A stretch of DNA of 38,558 nt from an uncultured Silvanigrella sp. (GTDB lineage: Bacteria; Bdellovibrionota_B; Oligoflexia; Silvanigrellales; Silvanigrellaceae): positions 1-38,558 of the forward strand of contig CAIZJW010000314.1 in the NCBI GenBank assembly GCA_903933385.1. Direction: 5' to 3'. The notes beneath the pieces were generated by a model, which searched no databases, was not told where the DNA came from, and saw only the letters and a list, made by a program, of their open reading frames with translations. The position numbers and the translations under genes were made by a program. Shown piece after piece: positions 1 to 8,548 of the stretch; the stretch's first letter is position 1; the number at the start of each line of letters is the position of its first letter.

Positions 1-1055
1 AGTTCCTCAGATAAATTGCGAGCAAGCTGCACTGAAGCTTGTACTCCATGACGCAACGGCCACTCGATCGTACACATTGCTGAAAGCATCGATTCCGGGG
101 TCAATCTCAACTCCTGCAATCCTAGAGTAAGTTCGAAGAGATCCCTTGCCTCAAGAAGAAGATCTTTTCTTTTTTTGAACAATTCATTCCAACCAAGAAA
201 TTCGTTGAATTCAAGAGCTGAAGAAAGGCTCAACCACGAGCTAAAATCACGCGTCCCCGTCCAATCAAAATAACCACAGAAGTTGGAATCGTGATGATGA
301 TGAGTCACTCCACCTGAATAGCTCAGCGATTCAGGCCGAACGACGGATTGAAAGTCTTTTTTCACGAAGAGAAATGCGCTGCCACGTGGAGCACCGAACC
401 ACTTATGCAAATTTCCAGTATAAAAATCAGCATCAATTGCGGAAACATCAATCGGAACGAGCCCGGGAGCATGAGCCCCGTCAACCAAAACAGGAATTCC
501 GTGCTTTTTCGCACTTGCAACAATTTCGGCGACTGGAAAAATAATTGCCGTTGGAGAAGATATATGATCACAGATGAGCAAACGCGTTTTTTCGCTGAAC
601 TCCGCTTCAAAAGCAGAAACAACTTCGCCTTCAGATAGAGCGGGCCAGGGTATTTTCGCCTCGCGAATGACAACCCCAGAACGTGCCGACAAATTTGCAA
701 GTGCCTGACGCACCCAACCGTAGCCATGGCTATGAAATATAATTTCATCATCCGAGGACCAATGCATTGAGGACAGCACTGACCCAACACCTGCAGTTGC
801 ATTGCTCACGAACGCGAGAGAATTTTCTTCCACATTGAGCCAATTTCCAAGGCAAACCCGTTGCTCCTGCAATTTTGATGGAAGTTTTCTTGCAAGAAAA
901 TCCACCGGGTTTTTCTCAATTTCATCTCGAATTTGGCTTTGAAATTTTTGCACAGAAAAGGGCACTGACCCGTATGAGCCATGGTTCAAAAAAGCAATTG
1001 CGGGGTCGAGGCCCCACAACTTTTTTATTTTATCTTCGCCACAGCTCCAGTTCAA
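1..1055 (-). CDS. Class-V aminotransferase / isopenicillin N epimerase-like PLP enzyme (3' end beyond window; start codon uncertain, TTG at 1053-1055 proposed)
   Basis: Manual reverse-strand translation gives an open frame to the window edge: ...LWGLDPAIAFLNHGSYGSVPFSVQKFQ...SNATAGVGSVL...DHISSPTAIIFPVAEIVASAKKHGIPVLVDGAHAPGLVPIDVSAIDADFYTGNLHKWFGAPRGSAFLFV... The LNHGSYG, DGAHAPG and NLHKW motifs are typical of the family. Not in the supplied ORF track, probably because it has no stop inside the window. Confidence 0.82.
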   Translation of the reverse strand, partial: MNWSCGEDKIKKLWGLDPAIAFLNHGSYGSVPFSVQKFQSQIRDEIEKNPVDFLARKLPSKLQEQRVCLGNWLNVEENSLAFVSNATAGVGSVLSSMHWSSDDEIIFHSHGYGWVRQALANLSARSGVVIREAKIPWPALSEGEVVSAFEAEFSEKTRLLICDHISSPTAIIFPVAEIVASAKKHGIPVLVDGAHAPGLVPIDVSAIDADFYTGNLHKWFGAPRGSAFLFVKKDFQSVVRPESLSYSGGVTHHHHDSNFCGYFDWTGTRDFSSWLSLSSALEFNEFLGWNELFKKRKDLLLEARDLFELTLGLQELRLTPESMLSAMCTIEWPLRHGVQASVQLARNLSEE

Positions 1056-1098
1056 CGCAGGCGCCCAATATTGAAGAAACTTATCTGGCCAAGATTCA

Positions 1099-1674
1099 TC
1101 ACTTTACTTCCCGTACGTCGCTCACAGATTTCACCAAAACCGGCTGACCTAGCTTTGAAAAATCAGCTTTTATACATGCATTGGCTAATCTTATCGCCAT
1201 TTCCTGCAAGACATTTGCAGAGGCTCCGTCTTGTGGTTCAAGCACATGATCAACATTATTTTCGGAGTTATTGCTCGTCACCTGAAGAACAATGTCACTC
1301 GATTTCATCATGACAGTTCCGCACTCTTCTTTGACTCCAACGGTCGCTGCGGGGTTGCGAATGTTGCTAACACTCACAACCATCACTGGACCTTTGCCCG
1401 ACCAATTCGCGCGAATGCATACTAGCTTTTTGCTCTCTGCAGAGCCTTTGAGAGCATTTGTTGAGGCGCCATCTTGCGGCTCAATCGCGCGAGATATGCC
1501 GCTTTCGGATTTTAAGAAGAAATCTTCCCCGCGCAACTCTACCACCCCACACTGCTCAGACACTCCAGAAGATTCCGCTGCGCCCGAAGCTGAAGTGCTT
1601 GAATCGTTCCCCTGGGATTTGCAGGCAGTGACAAAGAGCACAACACAAGAGAGAAGGCTTAATTTCAGAATCAT
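1099..1674 (-). CDS. Putative lipoprotein with two tandem homologous ~65-aa domains
   Basis: Signal peptide with lipobox (LLSCVVLFVTAC); two copies of C-G-V/T-V...EPQDGAS(T/A)N-x-L...C-I-(R/K)-A...V-S-(N/D)-(I/V)-R. Confidence 0.7.
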   Translation of the reverse strand: MILKLSLLSCVVLFVTACKSQGNDSSTSASGAAESSGVSEQCGVVELRGEDFFLKSESGISRAIEPQDGASTNALKGSAESKKLVCIRANWSGKGPVMVVSVSNIRNPAATVGVKEECGTVMMKSSDIVLQVTSNNSENNVDHVLEPQDGASANVLQEMAIRLANACIKADFSKLGQPVLVKSVSDVREVK

Positions 1675-1772
1675 TACGAATCTCCTTTCGAAGCAACGCA
1701 GGCGTATCGGTGCCAGGTGGGAATTCTTCAGTGTTCTTTGAGGACTGTAAACCGATTGAACAATTCGTCTGA

Positions 1773-1801
1773 ATTATAATCAAAGCTTACCCAGGCTACA
1801 A
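1773..1801 (-). promoter_or_regulatory. Candidate sigma70-type promoter for the 1099-1674 lipoprotein gene
   Basis: On the minus strand TATAAT (1773-1778), 17-nt spacer, TTGTAG (1796-1801); about 100 bp upstream of the CDS. The -35 match is weak. Confidence 0.35.
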
Positions 1802-1927
1802 TGCAGGATGATAAGTTAAGAAGCCAAAATCAATAACCTTTCTTTCCAGCCTGCCTGGCACAAAAGCTGCTTACAAAAAGCCATGGAGCCGCGCGTGGCG
1901 CTCTTCAAACTCACCGGGGGGGCTAAC

Positions 1928-2407
1928 ATGATCCGCACATCGGCTTTAATTCTTTCGTGTATTTCAACTCTAGCTGCCTGCAACAAGGTAAGCGCTGGCA
2001 ACAATTCTCAAATTGATTTTGCAAAAGATGCGAACAAGGCATTGCCGCGCATCGCACGCTGTTCTCAGGTGAGCGAAATTGAAAAAATTACGGTGCGAGA
2101 AACTTTACTTGTAAAAATCGGCGACGGAAGCATTTCGGGGACATATCACTTTGCGACTGGGGAAAAAGAAACACTCACTGACACTGGCTTCCAGCATCTT
2201 TCAGGTCTCATAGAAGGTTCGCAGAGCAAAGACGCCAAGGTCTCAGTGAAACTCAAAAACGGAAGCCTCAACGTTTTCTTCGATGAAGATTTTGCGCCGG
2301 AGAAAGACCTGACCGAACTGATTTTTGACCTCAAGGAAAAAAAGCTCACCTTTCTTCTTGGGGATGAATCACGCGAAACTGTCGTTGGCGGTTGCACCTT
2401 TGAATAA
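1928..2407 (+). CDS. Hypothetical lipoprotein
   Basis: From the internal ATG at 1928: MIRTSALILSCISTLAACNK, a clear lipobox; ORF continues to TAA at 2407. Confidence 0.65.
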   Translation: MIRTSALILSCISTLAACNKVSAGNNSQIDFAKDANKALPRIARCSQVSEIEKITVRETLLVKIGDGSISGTYHFATGEKETLTDTGFQHLSGLIEGSQSKDAKVSVKLKNGSLNVFFDEDFAPEKDLTELIFDLKEKKLTFLLGDESRETVVGGCTFE

Positions 2408-2415
2408 GTTCTGAT

Positions 2416-2456
2416 GAGATCCTTCTTCAGCCATCAATGCTCTGAAGAAGGATCTC
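2416..2456 (+). promoter_or_regulatory. Perfect 15-bp stem-loop enclosing the Shine-Dalgarno of the downstream gene
   Basis: GAGATCCTTCTTCAG (2416-2430) / 11-nt loop / CTGAAGAAGGATCTC (2442-2456); AAGGA in the 3' arm sits 7 nt before ATG 2460; no T-tract follows. Confidence 0.6.
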
Positions 2457-2459
2457 GCC

Positions 2460-4616
2460 ATGAGAAATGGACAATTCCTGTCTTTGCGCCTGTGCGCATT
2501 TTCGTTAATATTACCCGTCGCAGGACTTGTTGGTCATTTATTTCTGACTGCTTGCAAATCAAAAAAGACCACCTCGAGCAGCACTCGAGAAGTTCCCTAT
2601 AAAGAAAATGCCGGAAAAACAAAAAAGGGCGGATACTCTCTGAATCCTGCCGACACATCATGCGGCGGATACCCAACACTTCGTATTGAAACAATGCCTG
2701 GAAGTTGTGTTGGAATGGTAAAGCACAGCGAAGATGAAAAATTCCAACCGCGCGTCATGCTCGAAATTCCTGGGCGTGTTGGACACTTTCTCATCACAGA
2801 TTTTGCTGCCTGGGATCCAAAAGATGGAAAAATTTGGCTCCTTCAATCCAAGACGAACGCATCCGACGTAATCATGACTCCTGCACTGCGCGGTTTATCG
2901 GTTCCGCATCAAATTTCTGTTGGTCCGGAGAATCATATCTATTTTGCAGAAGATAATCGAATACGAGCTTTTCCGATTTCAGCCATCCAAGGAACTGCAG
3001 AAATCCCTTCGTCGGCAGTCGTCGATGTTCTCACAAATCTCCCCGGAATGTTCAGTGGGGAACAAAAGAATAGTATGCATCCACTCAAACACTTCACCTT
3101 TGATTCGCAGTTCAATTTGTACGTGAATGTGGGTGCATATACCGACCACTGCAGCGACTTTCTAGGAAAGACATGCCATGAGGCTGATATTTCTTTCGGC
3201 ACCACAGGCTCACCAGATGTCCTCAACCAAGGTGCAGTGATTCGAAAATACAGTTACAAAGGTTCTCTGAAGGCCGGGTGGGATCCGAACTACAAGATTG
3301 TTGCGCAAGGTTTGCGTAATTCCATGGGTTTGCTTTTCACTTCGAAGGGTGATCTCATTCAGGTGGAGAATGGTCGCGATTTTCCTGAGTCCTCACGTCC
3401 GTTCGAAGAACTGAACGTCATTCCGGCCGCACAAATAAAAAATCCAGCCACCCTGCCTCCACATTTCGGCTGGCCATACTGCTACAACTACAATGAGACG
3501 AGTGATGAGTGGCGAGGATATTCATTTTCCTGCGACCCAAATGTAAACAAAAATTATCACGCTCCCTTCGTTTTTTTGCCGCCCCACAGCGCTCCTCTCG
3601 GGCTCATTCGATACACGGGAGGCATGTTTCCAAACTTAAAGAACAAATTAATTGTTCCTTTGCATGGATACAGAAGTGCCGGACATCGACTGATTGCTTT
3701 TAACACTGATCCAGCGAGTGAACTTCCAATGAGAGGTGGAAAGGGATCATTCCGCGATGATGACATGTCGGGTGGAACATCAGCCTTCGAACGTTTTTAT
3801 CCCGAGCACCCATCAGCGGCATTTTCAGAGGAAGTGATTTCGGGTTGGTACGATGCTCCCGGTTATCGTCCACGTGGAGCGCCAGTTGCTGTTACGCAGG
3901 CCAACGATGGCAGCATATGGATTGCAGACGATAAAGCCCACGCCATATTGCGACTTGCAAAACCCGATCGAGAAATGCAGTCATTGCCGCCTGCCCCGCG
4001 CCCAAATTTAGCACTTGCCTACACGCAGCTTTCCGCTGAACTCCCAGGCTTTAAAAAGGCTTATGAGTCCCTAGTGAGCAAAGTGATCCGCACGTCTCAA
4101 TGTGAAGGGTGTCACGATAACTACACCAATACGGGCGATGCTACGTCGGATGGTTTGCATCACATGCGCTACATACTGGCCATGGGCAATTGGGCTGTTC
4201 CAGGTGATTTGAAAGGAAGTACACTCTTCACCAAAATGGATCCGCCAGGAAAAAGTGCCATGCCTCCCATAGACAAACCCTATCCGAGTGTTCAGGCAGC
4301 AACTGAGGCTCTCGAGGCTGTAAAGGCTTTTATTCTGGCGATGCCAGCACGTGAGAAGCTCTGGAAAGTAAAATCTGGCAGCACGTCGGCTCTCAAGGGT
4401 TTGAAGCGCGGGGCACCTGGCAATGCTGTCTGCGGATCTCTGCCTTCGGGCTATCATGTTCAAGCTGTTTCAAACACTCCTGCCACCTTGGGCGGCCAGA
4501 AAATGCTTGAGGTTGTTGTCGGAAAGCCTTCAGCGCTTGTCAAAGAGTCAATATGTCAGCAGTATGATGCGTTTTATGTTGCTCAGGATAGCTTGGAAAA
4601 ACTCTTCAATCCATGA
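2460..4616 (+). CDS. Lipoprotein with PQQ/glucose-sorbosone-dehydrogenase-like beta-propeller region and C-terminal c-type heme domain
   Basis: Lipobox-type signal (GHLFLTAC); propeller-like segments (NHIYFAEDNRIRAFP, VAQGLRNSMGLLF, DLIQVENGRDFP, HFGWPYCYNYN); one CEGCH heme site followed by MDPPGKSAMPP. Confidence 0.72.
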   Translation: MRNGQFLSLRLCAFSLILPVAGLVGHLFLTACKSKKTTSSSTREVPYKENAGKTKKGGYSLNPADTSCGGYPTLRIETMPGSCVGMVKHSEDEKFQPRVMLEIPGRVGHFLITDFAAWDPKDGKIWLLQSKTNASDVIMTPALRGLSVPHQISVGPENHIYFAEDNRIRAFPISAIQGTAEIPSSAVVDVLTNLPGMFSGEQKNSMHPLKHFTFDSQFNLYVNVGAYTDHCSDFLGKTCHEADISFGTTGSPDVLNQGAVIRKYSYKGSLKAGWDPNYKIVAQGLRNSMGLLFTSKGDLIQVENGRDFPESSRPFEELNVIPAAQIKNPATLPPHFGWPYCYNYNETSDEWRGYSFSCDPNVNKNYHAPFVFLPPHSAPLGLIRYTGGMFPNLKNKLIVPLHGYRSAGHRLIAFNTDPASELPMRGGKGSFRDDDMSGGTSAFERFYPEHPSAAFSEEVISGWYDAPGYRPRGAPVAVTQANDGSIWIADDKAHAILRLAKPDREMQSLPPAPRPNLALAYTQLSAELPGFKKAYESLVSKVIRTSQCEGCHDNYTNTGDATSDGLHHMRYILAMGNWAVPGDLKGSTLFTKMDPPGKSAMPPIDKPYPSVQAATEALEAVKAFILAMPAREKLWKVKSGSTSALKGLKRGAPGNAVCGSLPSGYHVQAVSNTPATLGGQKMLEVVVGKPSALVKESICQQYDAFYVAQDSLEKLFNP

Positions 4617-4627
4617 GATTAAAGCGC

Positions 4628-4660
4628 TCTCATCGCAGGATGAGAAAATCTTATTCTTTT
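4628..4660 (+). terminator. Weak candidate terminator hairpin
   Basis: TCTCATC-gcag-GATGAGA followed by a T-rich but interrupted tract (aaatcttattctttt). Confidence 0.25.
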
Positions 4661-4698
4661 CCTGCTGCGCAAGAAGCTGAACACGCGGAGCTCAATTG

Positions 4699-5640
4699 AT
4701 GCCTTTGATTTCGGTCGTCATCCCCACATACAAAGCCCATGATTGCTTAATTCTTTGCGCAAAATCTCTCGCAAAGTGCAAGAACAAAGAGCTCATCGAA
4801 ATTTGCATTTATGGTGATGGCGGCGGCGATGCAGCTCGGGATGCGTTAGAAACATGTCGGCAGATTTTTGCAGACGTGGGTTTGGGATGCCACCTCTTTT
4901 ATAACCCGCAGAACCTTGGCAACACTCCAGCAGTCAATCGTGCGGTTGAAATGGCCACAGGAGAATGGATTTTTCTTTGCAACGACGACATGGTTTTTCC
5001 TGAAAATTGGCTCAGCGTATGCGTTCCGCTTCTCCAAAAGAACAGAGTGCTTTCTGTTTCATGCGTAGAGCCTAACGTAGGAGGGCATAAACCTTCTTCG
5101 TATTTTTACTCGTTCAACATGGGCGTTGATCCGCTCAACTTCGATTCGAAGCCACTGAACTCTTTCAATGAGTCGATTTGTGAAAAGCACACTGAGCTTG
5201 AAACTGGCGTGAATTATCCGTTCTTCGTCGAGAGGGAACTTTTTTACGCTGTAGGTGCTGCTGACGAAAGGTTTTCTGGCCCTTATCATGACCCCGACCT
5301 CTTTCTTAGATTTCGGATCCACGGCGCCGAAATGGTTCGAACCCAAGCTTGCGCTCTCTATCATTTTTCCGGGATGAGCCTTAGATTTTTAACCGACAAC
5401 TTGGCTTCAAAAAAAAGAACAAAATCTCGCAAGTGGGTTCAAAATGAGAACGAGGCCCGCCTCAAATTCATTCGCAAGTGGGGTGCAAAACCTCGGGCGC
5501 GATTCGGAGAGATTCCAAAGACGCGCGCCCAAACTCCTATGAATTGGCAAACTGCCAACGCATGGCTCAAGGTGTCTGTTACGTTACTTATTGTTTGGGA
5601 GACGCTCCGCGGAAGACTCCGCGAGCTCAGATATACATAA
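4699..5640 (+). CDS. Family 2 glycosyltransferase
   Basis: N-terminal PLISVVIPTYKAHDCLILCAKSL, NPQNLGNTPAVNRAVEMATGEWIFLCNDDMVFPENW; NDD in DxD position. ATG at 4699 preferred over the TTG at 4696. Confidence 0.85.
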   Translation: MPLISVVIPTYKAHDCLILCAKSLAKCKNKELIEICIYGDGGGDAARDALETCRQIFADVGLGCHLFYNPQNLGNTPAVNRAVEMATGEWIFLCNDDMVFPENWLSVCVPLLQKNRVLSVSCVEPNVGGHKPSSYFYSFNMGVDPLNFDSKPLNSFNESICEKHTELETGVNYPFFVERELFYAVGAADERFSGPYHDPDLFLRFRIHGAEMVRTQACALYHFSGMSLRFLTDNLASKKRTKSRKWVQNENEARLKFIRKWGAKPRARFGEIPKTRAQTPMNWQTANAWLKVSVTLLIVWETLRGRLRELRYT

Positions 5641-5651
5641 AACACTTGGGA

Positions 5652-5728
5652 TGGGGTGGCTGACGGGATTTGAACCCGCGCATGATGGAATCACAATCCA
5701 TTGTCTTAACCGCTTGACTACAGCCACC
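5652..5728 (-). tRNA. tRNA-His (GUG), CCA end encoded
   Basis: Minus strand GTGGCTG TA GTCAAGCGGTTAAGAC A ATGGA TTGTGAT TCCAT ... GCGGGTTCAAATCCCG CAGCCAC C CCA; anticodon GTG; G-1 opposite C73 as expected for tRNA-His. Confidence 0.96.
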
Positions 5729-5912
5729 ACGGCGGTTGGGGGTGGCTTAACCAGTTGGGCACCAATAGTCAAGAACTGTCTGCTTGCCGGGCTCTCTGAA
5801 TTCAGGCATGAACTTCAGACCAATTTCTAAGGACATGGCTTGTTTATAAGGTACTCGCCACGCCATCCCGGGGTGTCCTGCCCGAGGCGTGCACGTCCGG
5901 AGGGTCTGAACC

Positions 5913-7547
5913 ATGGTTGCTTCCTTGAATTCAACGTCTTCAGCGGGAACATCAACCGCCTTGGGTCGCCCCCGCCGAGTGTCGCTGTATGGTGTGGGAA
6001 TTGTTTCACCCGGAGCAGCCAACCTGCGCGAATTCTTGAGTTTGATTCAAGAAGGCAAACCCGCACTGAGCCCGATAGAGGAACTCCAAGGCGCTTTTCT
6101 GGTGGGCAATCCCAAATTCGACTTTGAAGTGCACCGTGACTGGATTACCCAAAGGCACGCGCCGAACAAGTTCTCCCAACTCTCGGACAAAGGCTACTCC
6201 CACGTTCGAATGGCCGTAGGAACATCTATCGATGCCCTCGAAAGTAATCCCGGGCTCGAGCAAACTCTCAAGAAAATCGATCCGCGGATTTTTGTTTGTT
6301 ACGGCAGTGGCTTTGGCGATCTTGAAGCCTATTTCAAGGGTCACGATGAATACAAAGCAGCCGAGAGTTCTTGGCAAAAGTTTTGGGCTCACCCAGAGAG
6401 AAACGCTGCACTGGCTGAGTACCTGGGTGGCAAGAAATCTTTTGAAAACGTCCCCCCCTCACCAACAACGTTCGAAATTGACACACAAGAGCGAGCGAGC
6501 GCGTGGCTTGCTTGGAATGCTTTTTGGTCGGAAAAATCGGATGGACTGCAGGAATATCTGCGCGAATTTAATGAAATGGAATCAATCACAATTGGTGCCG
6601 ACGTCGCAAATGACAAGCTCAATGTGATTCGCGCCAAAGCCAAGGCGAAAAAAGCATTGGCCGACAAATGGAAACACCCAGTTCCGCCTTGGGAAGCAGT
6701 GAATGCAAATCTGCTTTGGAATTTACCCAATGCACCCGCGGCTCAAGTTTCAATGCTGCATGGGATTCACGGAGTTTCCTACGCGTCTATTGGCGCTTGC
6801 GCGACATTTGGACTTGTTCTTCGCCAAGCATTAGATGGCATCCGGAGCGGAAATTACGATGCGGCTATTGTCGGAACAACAGATTTAGCTCCCCCACCCG
6901 AACTCGTTGCTGGGTTCAATGCTGCAAAAGTTCTTGCGGCCGGTTGCGATATTGGTGTTCCGCTCTGCAATTTGCGCGGCACGCACGTTGCAGGAGGAGC
7001 CTGCACATGGATCTTGGCAGCCGACGATGTCATGGAAAAACTCGGACAAAAATCACTCGGAATCGAAATTATGGGAGTTGGTTTGAGTTCTGATGCCGAA
7101 CACATCATCACTCCCTCTCTTGAAGGCCCAAAGCTTTGTATCCGTGACGCTTTCGCGCAAGCGAGTATCACTCCTGCTGATGTTCACACCTGGGACATGC
7201 ATGCAACAGGAACGCCAGGCGACTGGTCGGAGTTCAAGCTCATCGACAATCTGCCCGCCTCAACAATCATCACAGCGCGCAAAGGAATCTTTGGTCACGG
7301 CATGTCAACATGCGGCGGCTGGGAACTCACAGCTCAACTTCTTTCAACACAGAAAAATGGAACAAAGTATTCTCTTCTGGGCTCAGGTATTGAGAACCAA
7401 AAAGTACATCCAAGCATTCGCAATGTTGGCCGAACCTTAGCAACAGACAAGCCTATGACGTTAGAAGCGCCAAACGGGCTCGTCTGCGGCAAACTCAGCA
7501 TGGGGATTGGTGGTATCTCATCATGCGTACTGTCGAAAATTCATTAA
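5913..7547 (+). CDS. Beta-ketoacyl synthase (thiolase-fold)-like protein with enlarged N-terminal half
   Basis: SD GGAGG 9 nt before ATG; ASIGACATFGLVLRQALDGIRSGNYDAAIVGTTD (Cys ~296), DMHATGTPGDWSEFKLID (His ~430), KGIFGHGMSTCGG (His ~462) match the KS Cys-His-His layout. Confidence 0.8.
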   Translation: MVASLNSTSSAGTSTALGRPRRVSLYGVGIVSPGAANLREFLSLIQEGKPALSPIEELQGAFLVGNPKFDFEVHRDWITQRHAPNKFSQLSDKGYSHVRMAVGTSIDALESNPGLEQTLKKIDPRIFVCYGSGFGDLEAYFKGHDEYKAAESSWQKFWAHPERNAALAEYLGGKKSFENVPPSPTTFEIDTQERASAWLAWNAFWSEKSDGLQEYLREFNEMESITIGADVANDKLNVIRAKAKAKKALADKWKHPVPPWEAVNANLLWNLPNAPAAQVSMLHGIHGVSYASIGACATFGLVLRQALDGIRSGNYDAAIVGTTDLAPPPELVAGFNAAKVLAAGCDIGVPLCNLRGTHVAGGACTWILAADDVMEKLGQKSLGIEIMGVGLSSDAEHIITPSLEGPKLCIRDAFAQASITPADVHTWDMHATGTPGDWSEFKLIDNLPASTIITARKGIFGHGMSTCGGWELTAQLLSTQKNGTKYSLLGSGIENQKVHPSIRNVGRTLATDKPMTLEAPNGLVCGKLSMGIGGISSCVLSKIH

Positions 7548-8548
7548 GCCCGAGCAAAACTCAGGCGCCTTCGTTGTTTTTGGAGAGGATGCAGTTTTTT
7601 TATGAACTGTTTCCTTATCCGAACCGACCTATTTTTTTGAAACCAAATCCGAAAGGTTCGATAGACGCGCATGCAGGTTTCGCTCAAATTCTCGCCGGAA
7701 ACAGCGAGATTCCTGCTGGCAGTCGCATCGACGACCTCCAATTACGAGACGTTCGGCATGCATTTTCAATCAATAAGCGTATCGCGCTCGTTGGCTGTGG
7801 CACCGACGAACCTCTTTTGTTTCGCACTTTGCACCCGCACAACCCGATGGTTGCAATCGACCTCAGTCACCGCTCGCTGCTCCGAGCCGAAAGAAAAATT
7901 CGCTGGCACCAGTTAAAACCAGTGACGCTGGTTCATGGAGATGCTGAAACTGTCCTTAAACGCGAAGGACTCTTCGATCACATTCAATGTTTCGGAGTTC
8001 TTCATCATCAGCCTCATCCCAAAAAACTGCTCAAAACCATGGCCGAGTCCATGAATTCGGGCGGAACACTGCGGCTGATGATTTATTCAAGCAACGGGCG
8101 ACGACTAGAACGTGGGCTTCAAAAGAAATTTAATGCTCTCTGGCGCGACATACTCCCACACGTGAGCGAACAGCAGCCCTCTTCAAAAATGATAAAGTTG
8201 AAGATTACTTGGGCAAGCCTGAAGCTTCTGTGCTGGCGACTCCTTTTGCCAGTTGCCGCCTCGAGTGCGAAGTCAGGTCGGTTTCGCTACATCGGACTTT
8301 CACGGGCACGGGTTGCAGATGCTCTTCTGCATCCATCAGATCACGCCCTCAGCCTGCGCGATACGCTCACTTGGGCTGGCAAATATGGCCTAAGGCTCGT
8401 CAGCTTTAGGGCAAAAAGCTACGACTTGGGATGGATGGAAGCCCACACACATCTGCAAACTCCCTTACAAACCCTTGTGGCCGAAGAAGAACGTGGCAAT
8501 ATATCTACGAACATTGTTCTTGTTTTCCAGAAGGTCGGCAGTATTTAA
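7523..8548 (+). CDS. Class I SAM-dependent methyltransferase
   Basis: FYELFPYPNRP N-terminal motif, IALVGCGTDEPLLFRTLHPHNPMVAIDLSHRSLLRAERK, GDAE, FDHIQCFGVLHHQPHP, SGGTLRLMIYS. Confidence 0.83.
   Translation: MRTVENSLSPSKTQAPSLFLERMQFFYELFPYPNRPIFLKPNPKGSIDAHAGFAQILAGNSEIPAGSRIDDLQLRDVRHAFSINKRIALVGCGTDEPLLFRTLHPHNPMVAIDLSHRSLLRAERKIRWHQLKPVTLVHGDAETVLKREGLFDHIQCFGVLHHQPHPKKLLKTMAESMNSGGTLRLMIYSSNGRRLERGLQKKFNALWRDILPHVSEQQPSSKMIKLKITWASLKLLCWRLLLPVAASSAKSGRFRYIGLSRARVADALLHPSDHALSLRDTLTWAGKYGLRLVSFRAKSYDLGWMEAHTHLQTPLQTLVAEEERGNISTNIVLVFQKVGSI

Noticed and set aside
362-802. 146-aa and other ORFs listed at the left edge
   Set aside because: Wrong-frame readings of the class-V aminotransferase, which has the convincing frame.
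5640-5760. tRNA-His as a genomic-island attachment site
   Set aside because: I found no second copy of the tRNA 3' end and no integrase in the window.
5850-5912. CACGCC...GGCGTG hairpin in the KS leader
   Set aside because: Only a 6-bp stem with a long loop in GC-rich sequence; could be chance.
5747-6022. 91-aa minus-strand ORF over the KS promoter and start
   Set aside because: Overlaps the well-supported KS start and SD; no recognisable motif and no upstream signal.
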